A stretch of 64,000 nt of DNA from Yes71-27 sp040758635 (GCA_040758635.1 JBFLVI010000003.1:1-64000); one strand, 5' to 3'. Shown: positions 1 through 7,869, numbered from the stretch's first letter. The notes: generated from the letters alone by a model not told the origin. Numbers and translations are program-made.

Positions 1-155
1 TGTACCTCCCCAGGTGCTACACCTGGATGCTACCCCAAAGGAGGGGTGTGGTGGTACACTTCCTTCCCAGGGCGCAGAATGCCCATGATTACTGGGTTTG
101 TGATTTTTAACTGTCAAACTTGAGTCAGAAACCTGAGTGCTGGGTTGCCGGCACA

Positions 156-184
156 GTGACACGACTCCTGGAACGCAGTATAAT
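156..184 (+). promoter_or_regulatory. Weak promoter upstream of hicBA
   Basis: A TATAAT -10 hexamer is at 179-184, with a poor -35 (GTGACA-like, about 156-161). The distance to the hicB start leaves a leader of about 40 nt. The first 150 bases of the window hold an imperfect inverted repeat (TGTACC at 1-6, GGTACA at 53-58) and a CTGAGTGCTGGG fragment near 134-145. That fragment resembles one end of the GCACTCA-type repeats found elsewhere in the window. No gene is visible there. Confidence 0.4.
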
Positions 185-226
185 TAAAGTGCCTAAGAAG
201 AACTTTGGGAAAGGAGCGGGGAGAGG

Positions 227-568
227 TTGGTCCGGTCTGACATTGTTAAAGAGATAGAATCGCTGCCCCCAAAGCGCCGGCAGATAATCCTTAATTTCCT
301 GAAGGCGTCCCGGATGAACCAGAAAGTCACCCGCCGTTACAACGTGGTCTTGGAATGGAACGAGCCAGACGAGGAGGATCCTGAAGGCGGGTATACGGTC
401 CTTGTGCCGTCTTTGCCTCCTGTAGTAACTCAGGGTCGCACCAGGGAGGAAGCCTTAGCCAACGCCCGCGAGGCTATTGAGTGCTACTTGGAATATCTTG
501 TGCTTACTGGTGAGCAGATCCCCGAGAGCGATACCAGCGGGGAGAATCTTGTGGAGGTTACGGTGTGA
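227..568 (+). CDS. hicB: HicB-family antitoxin
   Basis: Antitoxin that neutralises the HicA mRNA interferase and usually autoregulates the operon. The core from about residue 38 (YNVVLEWNEPDEEDPEGGY, then TVLVPSLPP, then EEALANAREAIECYLE) is the HicB partially degraded RNase H-like fold. The 227 start is TTG preceded by AAAGGAG at 210-216. An internal ATG at 314 would give the shorter N-terminus more typical of HicB, so the start is uncertain; the first 29 residues may be a real extension. It overlaps hicA by 4 bases (GTGA), showing translational coupling. The order antitoxin then toxin is one of the two known HicAB arrangements. Confidence 0.85.
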   Translation: MVRSDIVKEIESLPPKRRQIILNFLKASRMNQKVTRRYNVVLEWNEPDEEDPEGGYTVLVPSLPPVVTQGRTREEALANAREAIECYLEYLVLTGEQIPESDTSGENLVEVTV

Positions 569-795
569 CCCGTCTGCCGCGCGTAACTGGCTGGGAAGTG
601 ATTGCTGCCCTCCGCCGGATGGGGTTTCGGGTTGAGTATGTAAAGGGAAGTCACTACCACCTTGTTCATGAGAGCGATGCTTCGCGGCAGGTAGTGGTTC
701 CGGTCCACGCGGGGATGACCCTGAAGCTGAAGACGCTCAAGAGCATCCTCAAGCAAGCCGGGGTTTCCGTGGATGACCTAAAAAGATTTCTCTGA
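565..795 (+). CDS. hicA: HicA-family toxin (mRNA interferase)
   Basis: Small 76-residue dsRBD-like ribonuclease toxin. Visible family motifs are GWEVIAALRRMGFRVEYVKGSHY with the conserved active-site histidine in the GSH segment (about residues 29-31), VVVPVHAG around residues 44-50, and LKTLKSILKQAG. The GTG start overlaps the hicB stop. It appears intact. The downstream 400 bases carry only repeat sequence and a toxin remnant. Confidence 0.88.
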   Translation: MTRLPRVTGWEVIAALRRMGFRVEYVKGSHYHLVHESDASRQVVVPVHAGMTLKLKTLKSILKQAGVSVDDLKRFL

Positions 796-825
796 ATTAC
801 AAGATTCATCTGGCTGGGCGCGACA

Positions 826-896
826 AGGTGCGCGAGGCGGAAGCCGCTTTAGCCGAGGCAGAGGCGAATCTTTACGGCATCCGGTGCCAGCACGCG
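826..896 (+). repeat. Coding-like repeat block, copy 1
   Basis: This block of about 70 bp reads as DKVREAEAALAEAEANLY then GIRCQHA in one frame. It is repeated at 1546-1619 and, shortened, at about 2643-2690. In copies 1 and 2 it directly abuts a GCACTCAAC-type palindromic element. It has no ribosome-binding site or intact reading frame of its own. It may be the preserved tail of a lost gene or part of a larger mobile unit. Confidence 0.6.
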
Positions 897-1008
897 GCCC
901 CGCACTCAACTGAGGGAAGGGCGAGCAATTGCCGGGAAAGTGGAAGGTTGGTGGAGACGTTCCACGTTGGAGGTAAGAGGGGCCGTCTTTTTAAGTTGAG
1001 TGCGGGGC
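897..1008 (+). repeat. 112-bp palindromic element with 15-bp terminal inverted repeats
   Basis: Left end GCCCCGCACTCAACT (897-911) and right end AGTTGAGTGCGGGGC (994-1008) are perfect inverted complements. An inner ACGTTCCACGTTGGAGG segment resembles ACCTTCCAGGTTGGAAG in the copy inside mutS. The mutS copy (10751-10862) has exactly the same length and nearly the same ends. Related cassettes occur at 1620-1727, 8014-8114, 13625-13718 and, minimally, 58929-58955. No protein is encoded. It is MITE/REP-like; its mobiliser is unknown. Confidence 0.8.
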
Positions 1009-1087
1009 TACCTCACCAGCCGTCCGGTGGCGGAAATATAGTTTGTGGTAAAGGTTGAGGCGTACGGTGGCCGTGGCGGCTTCGCAA

Positions 1088-1219
1088 CTAAGGGGGCGAA
1101 AAACTCTCTGGTAAGGGGGTGCGGCTACGGCGCGCAGTTGAAAGCTTTTCTGCTTTTGCCCGTTGGTGGTTTATGTCTGAAGCGTCGCAGACGGCGTACC
1201 AGGCTCCGGTATCAACCAT
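1088..1219 (-). pseudogene. Truncated VapC (PIN-domain) toxin remnant
   Basis: Reading the minus strand from ATG at 1219 gives MVDTGAWYAVCDASDINHQR then AKA. This is the canonical start of a PIN-domain toxin, including the first catalytic aspartate (D3). Similarity is lost after about residue 24, and a stop follows at 1088-1090. The ATG overlaps the stop of the vapB-like gene, as in intact vapBC operons, so this is the 5' end of its toxin gene with the rest missing. The break lies next to the repeat-rich segment at 826-1080. Confidence 0.75.
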
Positions 1220-1466
1220 TATCACCTTTTAACGCCTCCGCAACGTAGTGATCGTGCCGCACGGAAACATCTGTTTTATCACTTGCTCCCATTCCTACTA
1301 TCCTGAGAAATGTTTCCTTGCCCGCTGGTACGGGCCTGGCTTGCTCTTTTAGGTGTTTGGCGATTATCTCCCGGATTAGCTTGGCTAAGGAGGTGCCTTT
1401 TTTGCTTGCCTCCCTTAATAGCGCCCGGTGCTGTTCGGGATGAAGGTAAATTTGTGTCCGTTGCAT
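1212..1466 (-). CDS. Orphan VapB-type ribbon-helix-helix antitoxin
   Basis: An 84-residue protein from ATG at 1466 (an upstream in-frame start at 1487 is possible). It begins MQRTQIYLHPEQHRALLREA, a ribbon-helix-helix DNA-binding strand and helices. It ends with VSVRHDHYVAEAL, the toxin-binding tail seen in VapB antitoxins of PIN toxins. The following vapC is truncated, so this is an antitoxin without a functional partner in cis. It could have been kept as an anti-addiction factor or may be in decay. Confidence 0.75.
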   Translation of the reverse strand: MQRTQIYLHPEQHRALLREASKKGTSLAKLIREIIAKHLKEQARPVPAGKETFLRIVGMGASDKTDVSVRHDHYVAEALKGDNG

Positions 1467-1545
1467 TAGCATCACCTCCGGTAACATTATAATGTTTACA
1501 GCCGCCTTTTGTCAAAAACGGGTATCTAACGGTCCGGTGCCACGC

Positions 1546-1727
1546 GAGAAAGTGCATGATGCCGAGACGGCTTTAGCGGAGGCAGAGGCAAACCTTTACA
1601 GCTTGAAGTGCCAGCACGCGACGCCGCAGGCAACTGGGAAAGGGGCGGCAATTACCGGAAAAGGGGAAGGTTGGCGGGGGCATTCCCAACTAAGAGAGGG
1701 GCCGTTTCTTTGAGTTAAGTGCGGGGC
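1546..1727 (+). repeat. Second copy of the coding-like block plus degenerate palindromic element
   Basis: Bases 1546-1619 repeat the block at 826-896 (EKVHDAETALAEAEANLYSL in the equivalent frame). Bases 1620-1727 align with the 112-bp element at 897-1008. Its right end AGTTAAGTGCGGGGC is well kept and its left end (GACGCCGCAGGCAACT) has decayed. The interior keeps the GAGGGGCCGTTTCTTT stretch next to the right end. No gene is visible between 1488 and 1773. Confidence 0.65.
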
Positions 1728-1773
1728 CGCCCGGTGGTTTAAAGAGCGGTTGCCGCACCCGAATTCAACAGCG

Positions 1774-2169
1774 TCAATGAGGTATAACTACTAGTTCTTC
1801 CATTGGGAAGTGGTTTTTGTTTGCCGTCACGAGTACCAGGCGGTTTTCTGCGGCGACGGCGGTGATAAGGGTGTCGCTGAGGCTCAAGGTAATTCCTTTG
1901 CGAGCGTAAGTATAGCGCCACCGGCCGGCCAGGCGTGCGGATTCATAAGTAACCGGATAAAAGACCAGGGATGAAAGGAAGGCGTGTACCTTTTCGTGTT
2001 CTTTTTCCTTGGTTCCCGCAAATGTTTCGGCCACGGTAACCGGACAGGAAGCGAGCGGCGCTTTGCTTCTAAGGGTTTCCAGGAGCGCCGTAACGTATTC
2101 GCTTCCCCGGAAAAAGTCTATGATGGCGGTGGTATCTAAAAGGAAGCCCTTGATTTCAGTTTCCTTCAA
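1774..2169 (-). CDS. vapC: VapC-family PIN-domain ribonuclease toxin
   Basis: A 131-residue PIN-domain protein. It has the expected acidic residues: D12 in FLLDTTAIIDF, E in VTVAETF (about residue 48), D in LSLSDTLITAVA (about residue 98), and a late acidic/Asn region (LVTANKNHF). PIN toxins are Mg-dependent ribonucleases, often cutting initiator tRNA or rRNA. It overlaps the upstream antitoxin gene by 14 bases, giving the usual coupled operon. It appears intact. Confidence 0.88.
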   Translation of the reverse strand: MKETEIKGFLLDTTAIIDFFRGSEYVTALLETLRSKAPLASCPVTVAETFAGTKEKEHEKVHAFLSSLVFYPVTYESARLAGRWRYTYARKGITLSLSDTLITAVAAENRLVLVTANKNHFPMEELVVIPH

Positions 2170-2443
2170 GGTCCCGCTTCATCCTTTCGTCGGCTTCCTT
2201 CCGGATTGCTTCCACCCAAGCCTTGGTAGCCTCGGGCGTTGCGAATTCGGGGTACTGCCCCGCGGTGAATATGCCCCGGCACTCCTTTAAGGCCTTTGCT
2301 TGTTTAAGTTCCGTAAGTGCTCTTTCCGTGGCCTTTACCACGAATTCGCTGCGTTTTCCGCGTTTGACGTGCTCCTTGAGTTCGCGGAGCACCCTCTCAG
2401 GAAGGCGGATGGGCATCAGTTTGGTTTTTTCAGCGGACTTCAA
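2156..2443 (-). CDS. vapB: VapB-type ribbon-helix-helix antitoxin
   Basis: A 95-residue protein. MPIRLPERVLRELKEHVKRG then KRSEFVVKATERAL is a CopG-like ribbon-helix-helix N-terminus. The C-terminal half is charged and would wrap the toxin. It precedes and overlaps vapC. The two would form an autoregulating complex at a promoter in 2450-2520, where the minus strand holds AT-rich sequence. Confidence 0.82.
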   Translation of the reverse strand: MKSAEKTKLMPIRLPERVLRELKEHVKRGKRSEFVVKATERALTELKQAKALKECRGIFTAGQYPEFATPEATKAWVEAIRKEADERMKRDLEGN

Positions 2444-2876
2444 ATGTTACCCTCCTCGCACAGCTTTGGTTTAGCCGGAATCATAATCCCTGATGTTATA
2501 CATAAAGTATAGCACGTTTCGCAAAGGAAATCTACAGCGGCCTGCATAAGAACTTCTTTATCAGAACTCTATTTCTCGGGTATCAGCCGGCTTCCGCGGT
2601 TAAGTACCGGGCGTGGTGAGGTATGCACGGCTGATGCAGCCCAGGAGCAGAGGCGAGCCTGTACAGCCTAAAGTGCCAGCATGCGGCGCTTTTAGCTGCC
2701 TGGCGGTTCCTACTGATAGCGCAGGGAATTTTTGGTTACGTTTAATGATTGCTAATCCACCGGCTCTTTCAGGAGAGCGGTTTTGTGTTGCCGGGTGCCG
2801 TTCCGGCGTTAAAGCTGCTTTTGTCTTTGACGGGCACTTTCTGCAGTTTGTGTTTAAACGTAAGAGTAAATGATTC
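2444..2876. other. Repeat-bearing gene-free stretch
   Basis: No supportable gene. Bases about 2643-2690 carry a third copy of the block seen at 826-896 and 1546-1619 (AGCCTGTACAGCCTAAAGTG then CCAGCATGCGGCG). Here it is not followed by the GCACTCAAC palindrome. Confidence 0.5.
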
Positions 2877-4382
2877 TCAAGCCCGGGCGCCGAGGGCGAT
2901 TTTCAGCTTCCGGGCGGCCTTCTTGCCGATGAGCGCCAGGTTGGTCGCCTTCTGCAGTTGCTGCAGGAGGGCCGGGTTCCGCCGGAAGACTTCCCGGTGG
3001 CGGGCCCAGCGGACGAAGGGCACCAGCCAGCGGATCTGGGTAAAGTAGATCAGCGTATTCCAGTAGACCATCCTCCGGTCCTGATTGGTGCCGGTGCCGT
3101 GGAACCACCAGTACATCGCCCGGTACTGCTCCTCTAACGGGCGCAGGTGCAGCCGCCGCATCGCCTCGGGCGAGACCAGGCCCTGTTCCAGGGCCATCTG
3201 TTCGATCGCGGTGCCGGGGAGGAAGCTCAGCCCGTGCAGTTGCAGGTAAAAGGGGTGATGCAGCTTCAGGCACAGGTCCAGCGTCTCCGCCAGGTGCTCC
3301 TCTTTTTCAAACGGGTGGTCCAGGATCAGGTCGTAGATGACCGTGGGCACCCGGGCTTCAGAGAGCACACGGCTGCAGTTGATGATCTCCTCCTGCGATT
3401 CCGGGCGCAGGAAGACCTTGTTCCTAATGTAGGGGGACCCGCTCTGGATGCCCACCACCACTTTGGAGAGACCGGCCTCCACCAGGGGGCGGATCACCGC
3501 CGGGCGCACCTTGAGCGGGTGGTGCCAAACCTCAAAGGGAAGGTTCACCCGTTCCTTGTACAGGGCGGCGAATTTCCGGACCCATTCCTCTTTGTCCGGG
3601 AAGATTTCGTCCCAGAAGTGAATCATCCTCAGCCGCGGCATTCTCCGGCGCGCGGCTTCAATTTCGGCGATGACGTTCTCCACGCTCCGGTAGCGCAGGT
3701 ACGGCCCCTTGCCGGCGTAAATCTGCTTCAGGTTCTGGTTGGCGCAGAAGGAGCAGCGGAAAGGACAGCCCCGCGAGGCCATCACCTCGTAGCCCAGGCT
3801 GTTCAGCTCCGGGTCGCCGCAGACCAGGCGGTCGTCATTGATGTAGTACTTGTCGTCTCCGCCCAGGTCGGGATGGGGAAGGGCGTCCAGGTTCCTGATC
3901 AAGGGGCGCAGTTCGTTGATCCTGATGCCGTCGCCCTGCCGGAAGGCCAGGTTTGGGATGCCGGTGCAGTCGCGCCCTTCTTCCAGCGCGCGGACCAGGT
4001 CCACGACGGCTTCTTCCGCTTCGCCCAATACGGCCGTGTCCACGTGTTCCAGCGCCTGTTCCGGGAAAAGGGTGGTGCAGACGCCGCCCCAGACGACGCG
4101 GTGTCCCTGCGCTCTGAGGCGTCGCGTGAGCTCCTCGATCACCTCGCGGTGGAAGGTGCACATGTAGCTGATGCCGATAAGGTCGGGCTTTTCCTGTTCT
4201 ACGACCTGGTTGACCAGGGCGTACTCCACTTCAGACGGCTTGCGCATGTTGTGGGCCTGGAAGCCCTTCAGAAAAAGGATGGAGCACGGGTAGCCGTGCT
4301 GTTTCAGGACGGAGGAAAGGTAGCGCACGCCCAGTCCCTTGTAGTTGTAAAGCGCGATGAGCAACGTCTTAAAAGTGCGCAT
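2877..4382 (-). CDS. B12-binding-domain radical SAM protein
   Basis: A 501-residue radical SAM enzyme. The N-terminal 150 residues form a cobalamin-binding-type Rossmann domain (GLGVRYLSSVLKQHGY, then a DLIGISYM strand and VVWGGVCTTLFPE). The radical SAM core starts at ASRGCPFRCSFCANQNLKQI, whose CxxxCxxC cysteines bind the [4Fe-4S] cluster. The ATG at 4382 has AAAGGAGT 8 bases upstream, preferred over the in-frame start at 4439. This family includes methylases, lipid-modifying and ring-forming enzymes, and the substrate cannot be deduced. It stands alone, oriented towards the repeat-rich left end. Confidence 0.85.
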   Translation of the reverse strand: MRTFKTLLIALYNYKGLGVRYLSSVLKQHGYPCSILFLKGFQAHNMRKPSEVEYALVNQVVEQEKPDLIGISYMCTFHREVIEELTRRLRAQGHRVVWGGVCTTLFPEQALEHVDTAVLGEAEEAVVDLVRALEEGRDCTGIPNLAFRQGDGIRINELRPLIRNLDALPHPDLGGDDKYYINDDRLVCGDPELNSLGYEVMASRGCPFRCSFCANQNLKQIYAGKGPYLRYRSVENVIAEIEAARRRMPRLRMIHFWDEIFPDKEEWVRKFAALYKERVNLPFEVWHHPLKVRPAVIRPLVEAGLSKVVVGIQSGSPYIRNKVFLRPESQEEIINCSRVLSEARVPTVIYDLILDHPFEKEEHLAETLDLCLKLHHPFYLQLHGLSFLPGTAIEQMALEQGLVSPEAMRRLHLRPLEEQYRAMYWWFHGTGTNQDRRMVYWNTLIYFTQIRWLVPFVRWARHREVFRRNPALLQQLQKATNLALIGKKAARKLKIALGARA

Positions 4383-4505
4383 CAAAAACTCCTTTGCACG
4401 CCGCTGTGTGCCGCGAAATTTTAAGTTATTGTAACACATCAGTCAGGTGATTTGAACAGGGAAAAAATCTGGTTGGGGAGGAAAGAGGCCACCCAAACAA
4501 GAACA

Positions 4506-4534
4506 ACAACCACCCCGGTCCCGGGGTGGCTGTT
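4506..4534 (-). terminator. Terminator after the CotF-like gene
   Basis: CCACCCCGG (4510-4518) pairs with CCGGGGTGG (4521-4529). On the minus strand the hairpin is followed by the T-rich TTGTTGTTCTTGTTT. It lies just past the stop of the spore-coat gene ending at 4539. Confidence 0.75.
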
Positions 4535-4538
4535 GAGC

Positions 4539-4880
4539 TTACCAGCGGTGCGGTTCTTCCGGCCTGCCGAACGCCTCCGGGCGCATTCCCGGCGGGCTGT
4601 ACTCGGGGCGCGCCCCGACACCGGGAGCGGTGTACTGCGCCTGCATTCCCGGCGCGGCAGGCCGCGCGACGTCACGGGCCATTTCTACCTGGTACCAGCC
4701 GCGCTGGTACATTGCGTCGAAGATCATTTTCGCCGTCGCGAGTTCGTCGTTCATCAGCCGGATGAAGCTGTTTCTGATCTGGTCGCTGGACGATTCCAGG
4801 GCAGCCAGGTGGTAGCCGGTCGAGCAGAATTTGGCATCCACCAGACAGTCGGTCAGGATATCCTTATCGTCGAGCCGCAT
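4539..4880 (-). CDS. CotF-like spore coat protein
   Basis: A 113-residue protein beginning MRLDDKDILTDCLVDAKFCS then TGYHLAALES. This matches the helical, ferritin-like CotF coat-protein family (KDILTDCL, SSDQIRNSFIRLMNDELATA). The C-terminal 35 residues are a low-complexity Pro/Gly/Arg-rich tail (PAAPGMQAQYTAPG), typical of spore-surface proteins. It would be made in the mother cell under SigE/SigK and assembled on the spore. It lies in a cluster of three small minus-strand genes, followed by a terminator. Confidence 0.82.
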   Translation of the reverse strand: MRLDDKDILTDCLVDAKFCSTGYHLAALESSSDQIRNSFIRLMNDELATAKMIFDAMYQRGWYQVEMARDVARPAAPGMQAQYTAPGVGARPEYSPPGMRPEAFGRPEEPHRW

Positions 4881-5005
4881 TCTTTTCCCTCCTCAAAGGA
4901 AAGTATGTTGACTTTGCCGGAATCAAGAGCACGCAAAAGTGGCGGATACGCCGCGAACCGTTCCCGGTGATGCGGGCGAAGCCGTCCGGCCCCGGCCTTT
5001 GTGGA

Positions 5006-5233
5006 CTAAAAGTATGTTACCTGGGTCTGTGCCATTCCCGCCTGCCCGAGCAGGTTGTTCAGGGCGTTGATGTGCTGCTGGCTCATCTGGTGCATCTGGT
5101 TCAGAAGTCCTTTCAGCGCGGGATCCTGCACGGCGTCAACGTAGCCGGCCAGCTTTTTGGCCCGCACCTGCTCGATGTTGAGACTGTGCCGGATTTGCAG
5201 CTTCTCCATTTCGCTCATGTTGAACTGAACCAC
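5006..5233 (-). CDS. Small helical CotF-related spore protein
   Basis: A 75-residue helical protein (LKGLLNQMHQMSQQHINALN then NLLGQAGM), resembling the short partner of CotF proteins. The GTG at 5233 sits 7 bases from GAGGAGGT. The upstream in-frame GTG at 5242 overlaps that ribosome-binding site and is unlikely to be used. Its cotF-like neighbour lies 125 bases downstream on the same strand, suggesting co-expression late in sporulation. Function is inferred from family and context. Confidence 0.7.
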   Translation of the reverse strand: MVQFNMSEMEKLQIRHSLNIEQVRAKKLAGYVDAVQDPALKGLLNQMHQMSQQHINALNNLLGQAGMAQTQVTYF

Positions 5234-5349
5234 TTTTACCACCTCCTCGGATTATTTTTCCGCCGTTTATCCGAATGTATCCCGGGAAAACGAAATTCCC
5301 GCTCCGGAAAGGACCTTTCCGGTTGCGCTCGGGTCGGGACCTGGAGGCA

Positions 5350-5381
5350 GGAGACCCGGCCGGTACGGCAGCCGGGTCTCC
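5350..5381 (-). terminator. Hairpin downstream of the DUF1540 gene
   Basis: GGAGACCCGGC (5350-5360) pairs with GCCGGGTCTCC (5371-5381), an 11-bp perfect stem with a 10-base loop. It begins 6 bases past the stop of the gene at 5387. There is no strong T-run, so it may act as an mRNA 3' end rather than a classical terminator. Confidence 0.55.
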
Positions 5382-5386
5382 GGAGC

Positions 5387-5638
5387 CTAAGACATTCTGG
5401 TGATTCTGTCTGCATCGGTTTCGGCAGAGCCTCTGCTCACGTAGGTCTTGCAGCAGGTGGACATGCAGGAGCCTCCCGCGGGAGTGGGGCTGAGTTGCTT
5501 GGCCATTTTGGCGTCCACCCGGTCCGGCTGAACGTCGCCGAACTGGTCGGAAGTGACGAGGATTTCGTTCGCCTTGCAGATATTGCCCTGGCTCCAGTAA
5601 TGACAGTCGTTCACAAGGCAGTGAATGTGCTGGTTCAT
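5387..5638 (-). CDS. DUF1540-domain cysteine-rich protein
   Basis: An 83-residue protein. The N-terminal CLVNDCHYWSQGNICKANEI is the DUF1540 motif (four Cys/His, probably metal-binding), common in spore-forming Firmicutes. A second cysteine group (SCMSTCCKTY) follows at about residues 57-66. The ATG is preceded by AAAGGAGG at 7 bases. Function unknown; its neighbours are spore-coat genes. Confidence 0.8.
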   Translation of the reverse strand: MNQHIHCLVNDCHYWSQGNICKANEILVTSDQFGDVQPDRVDAKMAKQLSPTPAGGSCMSTCCKTYVSRGSAETDADRITRMS

Positions 5639-5828
5639 CAGTCATTCCTCCTTTTCCTTTAATTTTTGGTTCTTCATTATTTTGGCCGCAGAAAAGAATT
5701 TTATAACCGGCCCGCGTCTTTTTTGACCGGGTGACCCGGCTCGGCAGGGTCCGGCGGCGCGGCAGCTCTTCCGTACCCGTCAATGCCGGGGAGCGCGGCT
5801 TTTGTTATAATAGTTGCGGGTGGGAACT

Positions 5829-7160
5829 ATGTCGAAAAGGTACTGCGTTGTGACTTACGGCTGCCAGATGAATGATTGGGACAGCGAGGTCATGGCCGGC
5901 ATCGTGGAGGAGATGGGTTACACGCGGGCGGACCGGCCCGCCGCGGCCGACCTGGTGCTGGTGAACACCTGCTGCGTCCGCCAGACGGCTGAAAACAAGG
6001 TCTGGGGGCTGCTCGGGAATCTGGGGCGCCTGAAGCGGCTGCGTCCGGAAATGGTGATCGCTGTGACCGGCTGCATGCCTCAGCAGGAGGGGGTGGCGGC
6101 GGAGATCCGGCGGCGCTTTCCCTTCGTAGACCTGGTGATCGGGACGCACAACCGGCACGAGCTTGCCGGACTGCTCCGGCGGGTGGAGGAAGAAGGTCCG
6201 CTGGTGGCGGTGCAGCCGGAGGCCGGCTGCATTCCCGAGGGGTTGCCGGTGAAGCGGGAGAGCCGCATCCGCGCGTGGGTGCCGGTAATGTACGGCTGCA
6301 ACAACTTCTGCGCCTACTGCGTTGTGCCTTACGTGCGGGGGCGTGAACGCAGCCGCCGGCCGGAAGACGTGGTGCGGGAGGTGGAGGAACTGGCCGGAGC
6401 GGGGTACCGGGAGGTGGTGCTGCTCGGACAGAACGTCAACGCCTACGGGAAAGGGCTTGACCCCCGGGTCACCTTCGCCGACCTGCTCGAAATGGTGAAC
6501 GGCGTGGAAGGGCTGTGGCGGATCCGGTACACCACCTCGCACCCGCGGGACTTCGACGACCGGCTGGTCGAGACGGTGGCGCGCCTGGAGAAGGTGTGCG
6601 AAAACTTTCACCTGCCGGTACAGGCCGGCTCCGACCGGGTCTTAAAGTTAATGCGCCGGGGATATACCCGTAACGGCTACTTGAGCCTGGTGCGGAAGAT
6701 CCGGACGGCGGTGCCGGGGGCGAGCATCACCACTGACATTATGGTCGGCTTCCCCGGCGAGACGGAAGAGGACTTCGCCGCTACCCTGGAGCTGGTGCGG
6801 GAGGCGGGGTTCGACCAGGCCTTTACCTTCGTCTACAACCCGCGGCGGGGGACACCGGCGGCCTCCCTGCCGGACCAGGTGCCGGAGGAGGTGAAGTCCC
6901 GCCGGTGCCGGGAGTTGATCGCCCTGCAGCAGTCCATCGGTCTGGAGCGCAACCGGGCGGAAGAAGGAAAGGTGCACGAGGTCCTGGTGGAAGGGCCGAG
7001 CGCGACCGACCCGGCGAAACTCGCCGGCCGGACCCGGACCAACAAAACGGTCGTCTTTCGGGGCGGAGCCGCGCTCGCGGGACAGTTGGTTACGGTGCGG
7101 ATAACCGCCGCCCACCTGACGTACCTGGAGGGGGAGGTAAGGGAGGTAAGGCAAAATTAA
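5829..7160 (+). CDS. miaB: tRNA-2-methylthio-N6-isopentenyladenosine methylthiotransferase MiaB
   Basis: Radical SAM enzyme that adds the 2-methylthio group to i6A37 of tRNAs reading UNN codons. The product of MiaA (encoded 8 kb downstream) is its substrate. Domains in order: UPF0004 domain with three cysteines (TYGCQMND, VNTCCVR, VTGCMPQQ) for the auxiliary cluster; radical SAM core with YGCNNFCAYCVVPYVRGRER; C-terminal TRAM domain. About 443 residues, the usual length. ATG at 5829 was preferred; a TTG at 5814 is in frame. A TATAAT at 5806-5811 lies very close, so the mRNA leader would be short. It heads a Bacillus-like order miaB-ricA-mutS-mutL. Confidence 0.95.
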   Translation: MSKRYCVVTYGCQMNDWDSEVMAGIVEEMGYTRADRPAAADLVLVNTCCVRQTAENKVWGLLGNLGRLKRLRPEMVIAVTGCMPQQEGVAAEIRRRFPFVDLVIGTHNRHELAGLLRRVEEEGPLVAVQPEAGCIPEGLPVKRESRIRAWVPVMYGCNNFCAYCVVPYVRGRERSRRPEDVVREVEELAGAGYREVVLLGQNVNAYGKGLDPRVTFADLLEMVNGVEGLWRIRYTTSHPRDFDDRLVETVARLEKVCENFHLPVQAGSDRVLKLMRRGYTRNGYLSLVRKIRTAVPGASITTDIMVGFPGETEEDFAATLELVREAGFDQAFTFVYNPRRGTPAASLPDQVPEEVKSRRCRELIALQQSIGLERNRAEEGKVHEVLVEGPSATDPAKLAGRTRTNKTVVFRGGAALAGQLVTVRITAAHLTYLEGEVREVRQN

Positions 7161-7351
7161 CGCATGGCTTGAGGGAGTGAGATTCGGCCGGTGCCCCACC
7201 GTCCTGACGGAGAATCTCGGCCTTGCTAAATCGTCTTGTTCCTTATATAATTTATCTAATTTCACCCTAAAGGCTCCCGGCGGTTCGGGTTTGGATCCGC
7301 AGGGTTCTTGCAGGCGGGTGATCTTAAACCAACGTGCAGGGAGGTGAAAAA

Positions 7352-7732
7352 GTGTCGGTTTTGACCAAGGCGGTTGAGTTGGGCGTGGCGCTCAGCCAGA
7401 GTGAGGAACTCCAGAACGTGCGGGAAGCAGAACAGAAAATGTTCGCGGACGAGGAGGCACGGGCACTTTTGGAAGAGTTCCAGCAGCACCGCCAAGAGCT
7501 CGAATTTTTGCGGCTTAGGGGGATGGAACCGTCGCCGGAACAGCAGGAGGCCTTCGGTTCAGTCCGGGCGCGGATGCAGCAGAATCCGTTGATCAGCGGT
7601 TTTCTCCAGGCGCAGGAAAACTTCGACCAAGTGCTGCGGCAGATCAACCAAATCTTAAATCAGGCCATCAGCGGGTCGGGCGGCTGCAGTCCAGACAAGT
7701 GTTCCGGTTGCGGCAGTAGTTGCGAAGAGTAG
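7352..7732 (+). CDS. ricA: YlbF/YmcA-family regulator RicA-like
   Basis: A 126-residue helical protein of the DUF964 (YlbF/YmcA) family: VELGVALSQSEELQNVREAE, MFADEEARALLEEFQQHRQ, QNPLISGFLQAQENFDQVLR. In Bacillus the YmcA-YlbF-YaaT complex affects mRNA maturation with RNase Y and carries Fe-S clusters. The C-terminal CSPDKCSGCGSSC supplies four candidate ligands. The location between miaB and mutS matches ymcA in Bacillus. GTG at 7352 is used because GGGAGGTG lies 5 bases upstream; an in-frame GTG at 7334 precedes that site. Confidence 0.85.
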   Translation: MSVLTKAVELGVALSQSEELQNVREAEQKMFADEEARALLEEFQQHRQELEFLRLRGMEPSPEQQEAFGSVRARMQQNPLISGFLQAQENFDQVLRQINQILNQAISGSGGCSPDKCSGCGSSCEE

Positions 7733-7744
7733 CAAACGACAATG

Positions 7745-7774
7745 ACCCCTGGTAAGCCGGGGGTTGTTTTTTTT
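7745..7774 (+). terminator. Rho-independent terminator after ricA
   Basis: ACCCCTGG (7745-7752) pairs with CCGGGGGT (7757-7764), followed by TGTTTTTTTT. It separates the miaB/ricA transcript from the mutS transcript. Confidence 0.88.
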
Positions 7775-7787
7775 GCCCCCGGGGGTC

Positions 7788-7796
7788 TGGTATAAT
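7788..7796 (+). promoter_or_regulatory. Extended -10 promoter for mutSL
   Basis: TGGTATAAT, an extended -10, lies directly after the ricA terminator. No good -35 is seen (TTGTTT at 7765 is too far). A start near 7803 would give a leader of about 390 nt that contains the whole structured element at 7870-8184. Confidence 0.6.
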
Positions 7797-7869
7797 AAGG
7801 CTGAACCGGAATCTAAAGGTGTATCCGGCGGCTCGTCCGCCAGCCGCCGCCTTTGAGTATCACTTGGTT

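Noticed and set aside
828..1248. Two overlapping open frames between hicA and the vapB-like gene
   Set aside because: They consist of repeat block and palindromic element sequence, have no good ribosome-binding sites and do not resemble proteins.
2613..2873. 86-codon frame before the radical SAM gene
   Set aside because: It runs across a repeat copy, lacks a ribosome-binding site and shows no family features.
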